From contig CM037591.1 in NCBI GenBank assembly GCA_021018995.1, positions 68,289,901 through 68,353,900 of the forward strand: a stretch of 64,000 bases of DNA. Direction: 5' to 3'. The stretch's first letter is position 1; each line of letters begins with the position of its first letter. The position numbers and the translations under genes were made by a program. This DNA comes from Chloranthus sessilifolius. Its lineage: Eukaryota > Streptophyta > Magnoliopsida > Chloranthales > Chloranthaceae. Under the pieces are notes generated by a model. It was given only the letters and a program-made list of their open reading frames with translations. It was not told where the DNA came from and did no database searches. Below are positions 34,278 to 44,814 of this stretch, piece after piece.

Positions 34278-36581
34278 TGTTCTAGTTCTAGTGTGCTGAT
34301 TTATTACGAAATGATAAGAGCAAAAACATATAAATAAAAGAAAGATAGAGGGTGGATTCAGCACAACTAAAATAGCCTCGACCTGCAAGATAAAGGGTCC
34401 TTTGTAGCAAGTTTTGATAAGTAAGAGTTTGTCCCACAGGGAAAATGGTCTAAAGCTCCAAGGGAGCCATCTTTAGTAGGCCCTCCAGATCTGACTACAG
34501 ATCTGGCAATCCTAAATGGAAGGAGATTTAAGGTCACTATTGTTTAAATCCTATAGTAACCTAATGCCTAAACTACAGAAATGGTTGAGAAGAATGATGG
34601 AGTGTGAGAAAATAAATATAAAAAATGTGAGAAGTAGGCTACTAGGTACAGATCTGATGGGTTCTATAACTCAGACTTAGATCTGCTGTTATAGAAGTCC
34701 TGTCCTATGGCTACATTATCACCAAAGTGGATAAATGATCCAACTCACCCCAGTGCCATGATCCAATCCCTTATGGTTATAACCTGTCCACTCAAATGGT
34801 CACAGACTATCTAATAGGGGAACCACAGTATATATATGGGTTAGAACATGTTTATCATTGTAGGCACTACTTCATCCAGGCTACCAACTCAAGAATCCAT
34901 AGGAACCTTAACCTCTAAAGTTCTGTGTGTGGGGCATAGGTCTGCAATGTACACTAGCCTGGACACACAGGACCAACAAGAGTTTGAATACTAGCTTTGG
35001 GTCTAGCTGTTCACTGCTTTTAGAAAGACAACAGTGATCTAGTCACAAGCCTACAATCTCTATAGCCAGATCAGATTTGCCATCCGATGGCAGATCTATA
35101 CAAATACAGGGGAGTCTGTCTCTGCATAATCTCTCACAGGGCTATAAGCACAAGTGTAGATAAGAAGAATCTGTCTTAGATCTGTGGATTGGCCTCACCC
35201 TAGGGCTATAACCTGTCTATTTAAAAAGCCACAGACTATCCACAGAGGCTATCCTCCTCACAGAGGTCTGACACAGAACAAGTAGATTACTGCCACCACC
35301 ATGTTCACAAGGCTACCAGCTCAAGCTCCCATGGGGATTCAGATTTAGTGGATCCTGTGGTGGGGCATAGGCCTGTATATGTGCACTAGCCTAGACACAC
35401 AAGTCACTTGGATCTAAATAATTCCTTAAAACTAATCCTCCATTGCTTACAATACAACTTAGCAATGGAGGATATCCAGGCAGTAGCCTTATACAAAATA
35501 ACCCTCAAACATCAATCCCATACATGCATAAGATCTTATTATAAAACATCATTAAAACTATTCCAAATAGACATACAAAGGCATAGCCAGCAAGTGCTAG
35601 GCTATGGAGAGAAGAAAAAGGAAAAAAGAAACTGCCTAAACCCTAACCTTAACCTACTGAAACTCTACAGCTGATTCAAGAAGATCCGCCCTTCAACCTA
35701 AACTAGGCTTAGGCTTATATAGCAGTCGGCTATGGGAGCATTAGGGTTAGGAAAACCCTAATTTTAATAATACAAATGTGGGCCATTTCTGTTCCTTGGA
35801 TGCCTCGGGGCGCGTATGGAGATTAGAGCATTGGATTGCGTGCCCTAGTTGCTGGCAGTTCCCAGATTGCCCCTGCAGAAGTGGGGGGGGGGGAAGTTAA
35901 GATCCCGAGCCTCGCTAGGTAGCAAGGATTTCCAGGTCTTATCGTGTGATAGATTTGTCGTCATGGGATTGAATTGACTTGAAGCTCTTACAATCACGGG
36001 ATAGATAGTTTGGTCATCGCGGGATTACGCTTTCCATTTGAATTGCGCGCGCAGTTCGTTCTTTAGTGAATCTCGCGGGGATCCCCCCGAAGAAGCAATG
36101 TGCATAGGTCTCTGGATTGCACAAGCAGTTGGCTGGATATCTGCATCCCGCGACCACTGTGCGAGCGCTTAAAACTGATCCTCGCGAGAATTGTGCGAAG
36201 TCTACTTTTTGAGCCCTTTTGTCATTAATCTGCGCGAGAACAACATGAGCAGTTGGTGTGCTGCCTTGAGAGACCCGCGACAACTACACGAAGTATTCTT
36301 TCTGAATCAATTAAACCCTACGACATCTGTGTGAGGCTCACTTCTTGACTTGCTGCTGCTGTGCTTTGCCTATGCTGCAGCTAAGTTCTCTCTCTGAGTC
36401 CAACTTCCTTTCTTCTGAGGAACTTTTCGGGCAAAAGTAGGCTTCTTAGCAAGGTTAGGACCTTATCTGTAGCTACTGCTTATTACCTACAAAATGGGCT
36501 TAACACACATTTATTAAATGACTAAGGGTCTAACAGAGATTAAGTTAAGGGATGAAAAGTGGTACTTTTTTGGTCTTAATA
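34278..36581 (-). repeat. Ath-R 5' LTR
   Basis: The inner end is ACTAGAACA on the element strand. The outer end reads TATTAAGACC, expected TGTTAAGACC, so one base has changed. It is collinear with the split 3' LTR and retains the undisturbed telobox site where the plus-strand complex landed in the other copy. The outer neighbour is H1 gag. Confidence 0.9.
35712..35762 (-). promoter_or_regulatory. Core promoter of Ath-R 5' LTR
   Basis: Read on the minus strand, ATTAGGGTT and AACCCTAAT arms (35740-35762) are followed by GCTATATAAGCC (35712-35723). The layout is the same as in the plus-strand LTRs. Confidence 0.6.
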
Positions 36582-37959
36582 GCTCTTCCTTGTACGATCG
36601 GCTTCCTTGCTTGTATTGGTCTTGGCATTAAAGCAGAAGTCGTCCTCTCTTTGCTCATCTCAGGGCAATCTCAGATTATGTGGCTCACCTTTCCACATTT
36701 ATAGCAACCCCGAGTACCCCTTCTACACTCTGCTATCTGATGAGACTTGCCACACTTGGCACAAGTCTCAACTATGGTAGATGTTGCTCGTGAGAAACCC
36801 TGGGTAACTGCTACTCCAGTGGTGGTAGCAGGTTCTAATATCTGATTGGCCTCCCCGATGCAAGCATAGGTAATCTCTAATAGTTTGTCTGCTACGCTAG
36901 TCTAACATAACCAGTTTGGAATGGTTGCCTCTGTTTGGGTGCTACGAATCTCGACTTTTTATTCATCGGCTCGTAGTTTCCCACTTTACTTTGATCTGTT
37001 ATCCCTCTCCCTTGCTGATATCTTCTCCTGTATCGATCTTCATTATCCTCTTCTGTCACTAAGGCTTTACTCATGACCTCTTCATAGGTCTTCAACTCAA
37101 ATGCCACTACCTTTCCCTGATGTCCGGCCTCAAGCCGCTTTGTAGTCTTTTTGCTTTTATTAGATCTATGACTACTAAATCAGGAGCAAAGTGAGTAAGT
37201 CTCATGAATTCTACACCATACTCTCACTGACATCCTTCCTTGGTCAAGTTGTAGAAATTTAACTTCCATCTGATTGCGTATAACTTCAGGGAAGTACTAC
37301 TTATTAAATTCCTCCACAAACTCCTCCCATGTCCAGGGCAATCCCGGGCTCTCCTGAGCCCTAGTCCTAGAAACGGATTTCTACCATAGGCCTCCCTCCC
37401 CATCTAGCATGTACGCTACCCAACGGACACTCTCATCTTCCATGCACATAAGCACACTAAATACTTTCTCCATTTTGCTCAACCAATTCTCCCCATCTAT
37501 TAGCTCCGCTTCCCCTAAAAAGCTTGAAGGACGCATCCTCCTAAACTCTGTAAATGTAGAGGGCAATGCCTGTGTAGGACCTACAGGAGGTGTAGGTGAC
37601 TGATGCTGGTCATTGGCATTATGAGCTGCCAAGGACGCTGCTTGCGGAGCCACGGCATTTGCCATGGTTTCCATAGTGTGCATCATTCGTTGACACTCTT
37701 CTCTCTCTTTATTTCTTTCTCTAACTCTTTCCTATTCTCTCTGATCCCCATCTTGACATTTTCTTTCTTAACTCTCTTCTTGTTCTTGGTTCTCTTGACC
37801 ACTACTTCCTGAATCCCCTCTATTTCCCATCGGTACTCTATTCGTAGCAGAGACAAAACCGTCTTCGCTCTGTAAGTTTCTCTCATTACCGCCTCTAGGT
37901 CGACCTCTTCCATTAGAAGATATTATGGCCTGCACATGAAACCAAAGTTTTATTAGCAT
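36582..37959 (-). pseudogene. gag: H1 gag, broken and cut after the zinc knuckle
   Basis: A Tekay/Del-type gag. The N-terminus near 37959-37900 reads GRGRPRGGNERNLQSEDG. The capsid part has FTEFRRMRPSSFLGEAELID, WLSKMEKVFSVLMC and SVRWVAYMLDGE. A basic segment (MAFELKTYEEVMSKALVTEE) follows, then a zinc knuckle (GCYKCGKVSHI, near 36690) preceded by CAKCGKSHQIAEC. Stops and frameshifts are scattered. The last residues before the Ath-R LTR are PIQARKPIVQGRA. Counting one five-base duplication once, the frame continues into AYAVIAQEA at 1890, the start of the protease segment. Confidence 0.88.
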
Positions 37960-38012
37960 AAGGTCCTATGCTCTGATAAAACCAAGACTTGTCAGAAATT
38001 CTAAAAGAAATA

Positions 38013-38024
38013 GCTCTGATACCA
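38013..38024 (-). other. H1 primer-binding site, initiator tRNA-Met type
   Basis: TGGTATCAGAGC on the minus strand is the standard site complementary to plant initiator tRNA-Met. It lies four bases from the 5' LTR. Confidence 0.9.
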
Positions 38025-39504
38025 ACAGTGGCAACCCAGATTTTGGCACCCTGAAACTTGTGCCATCGGCACAACCCTCGAAGTCGTGCCCCACAAGCCT
38101 ACACAAAACATTGGTATACCCAAGCAACTTTGAAATAAAATAGAAGCATAAGAACTGACATCAAACTAAATCTCCAGTTCTACTATATATAATCATCAAA
38201 ATAATTAACCCAAAAGATGGTTCTGATCTCATTCCACTACATGAGCAAGAGAACCCACTCGAACCATCAATGATGACACAACAGTAACCCTAGATGGTTC
38301 GCCAAACGAATATCTCATTATTTAATATATTTTTCAAAAATAGGGCTTGACATACCAAGCCGTACAGTACTCTCTCAAAAATCAATCAAAGTACGCAGGG
38401 GTCCTCTAGAAGTGGAACTCAAGAGGGGGCTCCAAATCCTCCCCAGGCATGTAATCCGAATCCTTCGGATCTACGCATTTTGAAGTAGTAGCAGCCGCAA
38501 GCATCGGACCTACGACATATAGTCTAAAGGGTGAACTACATTATAGCTCAATAGGGAAATAATTGAATGAACATATAAGTTAATCTCTCACATATATTCC
38601 ATGACATTTAGAAGCATGATTTATTGATGAATTAGTTGGACAATTTAAATGATGAAAAAGATGAACTAAATGTAATTGTTACTTTACATGCGTTTACTTG
38701 TTCTCAACTTGCTCACACAAGACAATGATTGGCCTAAAAACTTAAATCATAACTTAAATAATCCTCGATTTACTATAGCCTCGAGCCCCGATGGAATACC
38801 CTCCATCATCATCTAATCAGACCATTTTCATTTCCTTTTTCATTCATTTAATACTGCCCAGGTCCCTTCCTCATAGGAGACGGGGTACAAATCTCACATA
38901 CATCCCTGGGATGTCCAACTGGTGTACGGATTGGCCACCGTACCGGTCACGGATATCCTGCTGAGTCAGTCACGGGTATCCTACTGTGTCGGTGGGGTAT
39001 TCTCTAAACCTTCAATCAAAAATGCACTACATATAGTTATTCACCATGTGATTGTGTTAATTATAGTATATTAGGCCTGATCAATTCTCATTTACTTTGC
39101 TTTACATTTTTCCATACATCCCAGGGATGTGACTAGCTCAATGCATCACACAGATGCCCATATAACATTCACATCCCCTGGGGACGTCACATACTCATAT
39201 TATAATTCATTTCCTTAGTGTTCACACACATGCGCGCTTAAGATTCACATTTTCAAGCCAAAATTACTCATTTCTATATCATTACATACATGCTCTTGCA
39301 ATTAAAGTGCATGTTCAATGCGTTCCCTACCTCATGCCTATTAATTCTCAAGCATTAAGGTCCATTACGGTTCCCACGCTCGCACTCACTTGCATAACCT
39401 AAGTTACATCATAGTATAAGAAAAGCATAAAAAATGATACATAAAAGAAGGTACAAGACCTCCCAGAAGCCCAAAGTCCAAAATAAAAGTCAACAGAAAC
39501 TGTC

Positions 39505-39815
39505 TAAATCGATTAATCGATCCTCAAAATCGATTAATCGAATTCCCAAAATCGATTAATTGATCCCAAATCGATGAATCGAAAATCCAAAATTGATTTA
39601 TCAATTTTGAAATCGATCAATCGGTTTTCCTAGGCTCTTCATTTTCCAGCCACTAGGAGTGCCTAGACGATTAATCAATTTAAAATCGATTAACCGAAAT
39701 CCAAAAATTAATTGATTGATTTTAAATCGATCAATCAGTTTCGGGCATGATTTCCTAGGCTTACTTCTAAGACAAAATCGGTTGATCGATTTTCAAAATT
39801 GATTAATCGATTTTG
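39505..39815. repeat. Cluster of AATCGATTAATCGAT-type palindromes in H1 LTR
   Basis: About a dozen copies and near-copies of AAATCGATTAATCGA and AAATCGATCAATCG are spaced 15-60 bp apart, many reading the same on both strands. Copies have drifted (ATTGATTTATCAATT and similar). The core ATCGAT is shared with the arrays in E3, which belongs to another lineage. Confidence 0.75.
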
Positions 39816-40110
39816 TCAGAAACCCAGCCCTTTTCAGGCATTTCTTCCAACATTCATCTCCCTCTATTTCCCTTTCTTTTCTACATTTTTAATTCAACAT
39901 TTAGTCAATTAATCACATAACTAATGCACAATAAAATATGCATTAAAATCAAACAAAACTCACCTCAAACCAATCTCTTGATTGATTCAATGGTTTGGCT
40001 TATTGGCTAGGGTTCCTAGCCTGATTCTACGAACTCCTATACGTCGCCTCCGGAGTAATTGCTCAAGCACGTCTTCAATTTGTAATCTACACTAACTCCC
40101 TTGCATTTAC

Positions 40111-40137
40111 TCTCTCTCTCTCTCTCTCTCTCTCTCT
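40111..40137. repeat. CT microsatellite
   Basis: An uninterrupted TC repeat of about 13 units, inside the H1 LTR on the element-strand 5' side. Confidence 0.9.
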
Positions 40138-40412
40138 TCATAAATCTCTAGACCAACCTAATTAAAGAGAAATAACTCTCTTAAGTTATTTATCTCTTTT
40201 AACCCATCTCTTTCTACGATGTAAAGCACATACACCCCTTTACGGTATACGTGGCCTTACCACAAGATCTAATACACATCTAGTGTGTCCTTTCACCCCA
40301 ATGCCTAGGCTAGTCTATGTCATCCAATTGACTTCCACTTAGTCAAATCTATGACCAATTGGGCATGAATCGCGAGGACACTATTAAATGCCCAAATTTT
40401 GAGGATGTTATA

Positions 40413-40965
40413 TTATAACCTATCCACTTAAATGGTCACAAATTATCCAATAGATCTCCTCCACTCAATGGGCCAAATCAGATCATTAAAATTATTACAA
40501 ACACCATGTTTACCAAGCTACAAGCATAGACATCCATGGGGGTAAATAGCTCTTGAAAAACTAGTGGAAACCACAGTTGTTCAAAGGCTATTTAGAGACT
40601 TTAAACGTAGTTGATCATTGCTACTAAAGGCTTGCAATGACTTAGCTCTCAAGTATGCAATCTCTACAGAGAAATCAGTTCTAACATATGATGTTGGTCA
40701 AGTAAAATAGAGGGGAGCTTGTTCCCGCAACAACCTCTCATAGGGCTACAAGCTCAAGTGCAGAGGAAAAGAATCCCTCTTAGTTCTGTGGCTTGGAATC
40801 ACCCTAGGGCTATAGTCTATCCACTTAAATGGTCACAGGTTATCCACACTACAGAGGATTGAGATGGAACATTAAAATTGTTGCTACCACCATGGTCCCA
40901 AAGTTACAAGCTCAAGCTTCCATGGATATTTCAAACCAGCTCAAATCCTAATTGCATGGCATAGA
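40413..40965 (-). repeat. Old Athila-type LTR fragment
   Basis: Several blocks match the minus-oriented Ath-R LTR with clear divergence: ATAACCTATCCACTTAAATG, CTCTCATAGGGCTACAAGC, AAGTGCAGAGGAAAAGAATC and ACCACCATGGTCCCAAAG. It lies between H1 and T1, and H1 appears to have inserted into it. No coding sequence is present. The right limit is approximate. Confidence 0.65.
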
Positions 40966-41240
40966 TTGAACAAAATTGTGCAATCATGGGATTTTTGATG
41001 ATCCCATCACGGCGATGCACTCGCTAACAAAAATATAGAGTCGCCACCAGGAGCTTTTGGTTTCCCAGAATACCTATATCATTTTTATAAGCACCGAAGT
41101 GCTAAAAATATGACTTTGAATCTGGTCCACACCAAAGGCTCTTGGGTGTGGGCTTCAGTTATCGATCGGGAAGGTGTTAGGCACCCGATCAACCTGCTTA
41201 ACGTGATCTCTACTAATAGCCTTAAATCCTATTTGTGCCC
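40966..41240 (-). repeat. T1 3' LTR, distal piece (R/U5)
   Basis: It contains GAGTCGCCACCAGGAGCTTT and GAAGGTGTTAGGCACCCGAT, words I associate with LTRs of Tat/Ogre elements. The LTR terminus may be the TGCA at 41016 or lie a little further left. The right end is the E3 insertion, and the LTR continues at 50208. Bases 40966-41015 are not assigned with confidence. Confidence 0.6.
41236..41240. repeat. Target-site duplication of E3
   Basis: TGCCC at 41236-41240 and TGCCC at 50208-50212 flank E3 exactly. Removing E3 and one copy restores continuous T1 LTR. Confidence 0.92.
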
Positions 41241-42554
41241 TGATCGATTTTAAATTAACCCTTGCAAGTGTACAAGATCTGTTCTAGTAAGGCAAGAACA
41301 AGGGTGTCGAACCCACAGGGAAATGTGAAATTTCAATCAATTCTTCCTAGAGATTTTGAAAACATCCCCGAGGAAGTACCAAGGGCAGATTTAATTTTTA
41401 CCAAAAACTTAACACTTTTCTAATTGCAAGAAAGAAAATAAATTAATCTAAAAATTTTGTAATGAGAAATTTAAGAACAAATTTTAAAACGAGATCAAGG
41501 AATATGCTACCCCAGATTTGCATCCCTTTCTATTATTAAACCCACAGTTTTATTAATCATCAAACACACCATCATTCCAAAAGATCAAATGACTAGTAAT
41601 TAAGCATGATCATTAACCCGGCATACCCTATCTAAAAACGATGACTCAGCCTAACATTGCGGTATGAATCATGCTAAAAGCATAGCGTATCTCATGATGT
41701 TTAGATCAAAACAACATAAACATAATCACAAACTTTGAGAAAAACGATTTGATGATGACAATATTATACTATGGCATTAAACATAAAATATGGGTACTTA
41801 TCTGGGGATCGCATCTTCCCCGATCTACAGCTTTTAGCCACTCATCCTTGGTGCAAGATCTTCAATTTCATTCAAGTCCATTCCCAAGAGAAAAGAAAAC
41901 TAAAAATAAAAATATGTTCTAAGCAAGTTTCTTTACAAAAAAATCTAAACTAAAATTAAAAACTAAAAGCTCTCGGAAGATAACCCTACACTAAAAAATC
42001 TCCTCTATTCAAAAAGCTCTCTCTATACAAAGCCGTGGGCCTCTTATTTATAATAGCCGATTCAAACTAACCCTAGTTGCCTCAATCGATTGAGGCTTAG
42101 ATCTCAATCGATTGAACTTTGAATAATTGCCTCAATCGATTGAGGCTTAGATCTCAATCGATTGAACTTTGAATTTAACCTCCTTTAAGACACTTTTGCC
42201 TTTTTGTCTCAATCGATTGAATTTCATGTCTCAATCGATTGACTTTCTAGGGTTGAATTTTACTCCATCTATCAATCGATTGACAATAATGCCTCAATCG
42301 ATTGACTCTTCAATGCAAAGTCTTCCCTTTCTTGATGGAAGTTGATTCTCTTCATGGCTTTCAATGCTTCTTTGGACCTTTTTATCCATAGCTCTTTTAT
42401 AGCCTTTAATTTCCTTCTTTTATGCACTTGAACGATCTAACTGTCAGAAACACCTGTAAACATCAAAACTTCACAACAGCCATCAAATACTTTCATCGAA
42501 CTGCTAAGTGTAGGGTTTAAGGTATGAAATATAGTCATATTTCAGCACCGATCA
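41241..42554 (-). repeat. E3 3' LTR
   Basis: 1,314 bp, TGATCGG to CGATCA on the element strand. It contains eight TCAATCGATTGA palindromes (42082-42306), including a 50-bp tandem duplication (42077-42176), a TATAAATA box (42045-42052, minus) and, near 41308-41320, GGGTTCGACACCC on the minus strand. Confidence 0.95.
42045..42052 (-). promoter_or_regulatory. TATA box of E3 3' LTR
   Basis: TATAAATA on the minus strand, downstream of the palindrome cluster. The same box is at 49698-49705 in the 5' LTR, where it could drive the element. Confidence 0.6.
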
Positions 42555-42592
42555 CACCCCCAAACCTACACTTTGCTAGTCCTCGAGCAAAG
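42555..42592 (-). promoter_or_regulatory. E3 polypurine tract with adjoining hairpin
   Basis: On the minus strand TAGGTTTGGGGGTG touches the LTR. Directly upstream CTTTGCT and AGCAAAG arms surround CGAGGACT (42571-42592). The arms are the same as in Ath-R and the plus complex, and the loop differs. Confidence 0.75.
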
Positions 42593-44360
42593 AGAATGAT
42601 AAATATAAAAATAAAACTAACATCCTAAAATTTAAATGCCACTTTAAGAGGGAACACGATTGCACTTAGCATGTGCAACAAGCCTTTAAACCCTAGGTGA
42701 TCCCTAGTGGAGGAGTTGTGTCTCTGAGGGTTTCTGGTGAAGGTACCCACATACATCCATACCATCGGCGAAATTGAGTTTTCAAAACATTATTTTTTTA
42801 TAACATATATATCATTCAAACACAAAAACATCATTAATGGGTTCAGCATGTGAATCATCAATCTTAAATACCAATGTCATGTCAATCATGCTAGTATCCA
42901 TTCAAATTAATCTAATGCTCAAATTGTTAGATAACTCATTCATTCATGCTTAAACGTGAAGTGTGTGCATACCAAAACCAAGATTCATCCATCTTAGAAC
43001 TAGTCCAAACGGAAAATCATCGAATCTCATGTCTCAACTCAATCCTCACTTTAGGTATACTCTCGAAATAAAATCACGATGATGGGTAAGTTTTCACATG
43101 TGAGAGATCAATACAAAACACATCAAAAGGTCTCACATGATAAATGAAACACGATGTAATCAATGAACAAAAAAAAACAGATCTCATAAGAACGAGATAC
43201 TTGAATATCCTAAGCATGTCATAGTGTCATAGGTATCACATATTTACTCTTCACAAGGCGCTACCAATGCAAGATCAGATCATGAAGGTCTTTTGTAGGG
43301 TTGTAATGGGGCTCAGGAAAGGGTAAGAAAGAAAGGGAATTTAGATTCAAAATTTCTGAGAAATCAGAAAAGGTACTAACTTTTTCTTTCTATTGCTCTT
43401 CTTTTTCTTTTCTAATTTCTCACCATTTTTTTTTCAATATTTTTCTTTTCTCACTCTTTCTTCTTCTTTTGAATTTCTTTTCTTAACGGTACCTCACATT
43501 TTTCATTCTTTGTCAAATTTCTCTTCTTCTCCCCCTTTTTTTTTTTATATTTTTGCCATACACTCTCAGTAAACACCACAACTCGGTATCCCTCCACTTA
43601 CTCTCTTTTCACTCATTTTCATCCCTCGTTCCCAACGTCTCAGAAATAAGAAGGGTAAAGCTGAATTTTCAGAAATGGTAAAGGGTTAAAGGTTAATGTG
43701 GCTTATCAAAGAATGTATAAAGGTAAATTTTTCAATAGGCTCAAAGGGGTACTAGAAGGATAAATTTATATGAGGTGGGACATTTTAAGCACAAACGAGC
43801 CAAAGATGGCCTTCAATCATATCCTTAAAAGATGGTAATCTTGCCTATTTGTCTTGAGTAGATATACAGTACGTTCTAACACAATAATATGAATTTGATT
43901 TCATGCAAAGTCACAAGCCAAAAATAAAATGTATGAGATTATGCAAAATAATTCGTATTCAAAGAAAACTCCGAGTTTATGTATTCACTCATCAATGACG
44001 GGAAATTAGCTCTAAAGCTCACCAGGTTTAGTCTCCACTAAGAACCTACGATCCAACTTTTAAAATAATTCATCGATTTCTAAATCTTAGCTTGGTATAA
44101 GTGCACAAATTCTAAGCATGAATTTCAAAGTCATCCACAAATTATCACATTAAGCTTCATTATCCTAGATACAAGTAATCAAAATATGCCATCAATATTC
44201 TCAAAATTAAATTCTCATGCATCATCAACTAAAGTTTGAAAACTACTGCAAAGCAAATCATGTATGATGGTTAAAATTGTTTATTTATTATTATTATTAT
44301 TATTTTTTTTTTTTAAATACATAACACAAGATAGATTTTAAATACATAACACAAGATAGA
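42593..44360 (-). other. E3 3' non-coding region
   Basis: No gene. 42593-42750 is strongly similar to the corresponding region of Ath-R and the plus complex (ACTAGGGATCACCTAGG, AAGTGGCATTTAA on the element strand). 43380-43560 is T-rich. The rest is unremarkable AT-rich sequence. Confidence 0.65.
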
Positions 44361-44430
44361 TAACCATACCCCCAAACCTAAGAATGACAATGTCCTCATT
44401 GGTTGAAATAAGTAGGCACCCCCAAACCTG
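44361..44430 (-). promoter_or_regulatory. Pair of internal polypurine-like tracts in E3
   Basis: On the minus strand AGGTTTGGGGGTGCC (44417-44429) and TAGGTTTGGGGGTATGG (44366-44381) flank AATGAGGACATTGTCATTCT. The second unit matches 17056-17091 and 23729-23764, and the first is an extra copy. Confidence 0.5.
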
Positions 44431-44614
44431 TTGAAAAGTACGTCACACAAAGATCAGGTGCAGAGAATATATGCATCAAATTAGAACATGACCAAAAATA
44501 GATTGAAGGTAATGTGGCTATATGTATTTGGAAAGTAAAAACAACCTAAACTAAACTAAAAACTAAATTCTAGAACTAACAAAAACAAAAAGGAAAACAA
44601 AAATAAGTAAAACA

Positions 44615-44814
44615 CACTGGGTTGCCTCCCAGGAAGCGCTGAGTTTAAGTGTCGACAGCTCGACCTCTTCATTGCTCAAATACCGGGATCAAATACCTGG
44701 ATCAACTGTTTCAATTTCACAGTTGATGGCTGCTCGGTTGATGGGGTCAGCACAGCCTTTACTTTAACAGGTAGTGATTCTACCTCAGGCACACTTTTAG
44801 CATCTTGACATGGT
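44615..44814 (-). pseudogene. pol: Remnant of the pol 3' end in E3
   Basis: On the minus strand this reads AKSVPEVESLPVKVKAV, then a segment ending GTCGAGCTGTCGACACTTAA and GCGCTTCCTGGGAGGCAACC. From memory, a similar GAGCTN...GGGAGGCAACCC string (coding for ALxGRQP) closes pol in many Athila/Tat elements, so this looks like the tail left after excision of RT, RNase H and integrase. It is frameshifted relative to the protease. Confidence 0.45.

Larger units (their letters stand above)
1895..36581 (-). mobile_element. Ath-R: Athila-type gag-pol-env-like retrotransposon with a nested insertion
   Basis: The element reads right to left: 5' LTR 34278-36581, Asp-type primer site 34251-34268, gag, protease, RT-RNase H, integrase, a long env-position ORF, 3' non-coding region, polypurine tract 22148-22161 and 3' LTR. 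The 3' LTR is split into 21210-22147 and 1895-3367 by the plus-strand complex. Removing that insertion restores an LTR of about 2.4 kb collinear with the 5' LTR. It interrupts H1. The flanks ACAGT (1890-1894) and the reverse complement of 36582-36586 (AGAGC) agree at three of five bases, so the duplication is decayed. Confidence 0.9.
251..40412 (-). mobile_element. H1: Tekay/Del-like Ty3 retrotransposon, split by nested insertions
   Basis: H1 is a minus-strand element read from its 5' LTR (38029-40412) through a Met-type primer site and gag (36582-37959). It is interrupted by Ath-R (1895-36581) and resumes with protease and RT (1894 down to 251), where another LTR (1-250) cuts it. The lineage call rests on the gag motif order, the RT wording ([19 protein letters not shown]), the TGGTATCAGAGC primer site and an LTR start close to TGTAACATCC. 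RNase H, integrase and the 3' LTR are outside the window. Multiple stops and a changed protease active site make it a dead copy. Confidence 0.8.
38029..40412 (-). repeat. H1 5' LTR
   Basis: On the element strand it starts TATAACATCCTCAAAATTTG (family start TGTAACATCC, one base changed) and ends GGGTTGCCA. It contains a cluster of ATCGAT palindromes (39505-39815) and a CT microsatellite (40111-40137). No partner LTR is in the window, so its age cannot be judged. Confidence 0.75.

Noticed and set aside
41771..41953. Conserved 60-codon frame present in both E3 LTRs (also 49412-49594)
   Set aside because: Conservation reflects recent LTR identity. It is antisense to the element and has no recognisable domain.
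43380..43560. T runs as terminators
   Set aside because: They are simple-sequence drift in a retroelement 3' region without adjoining stems or genes.
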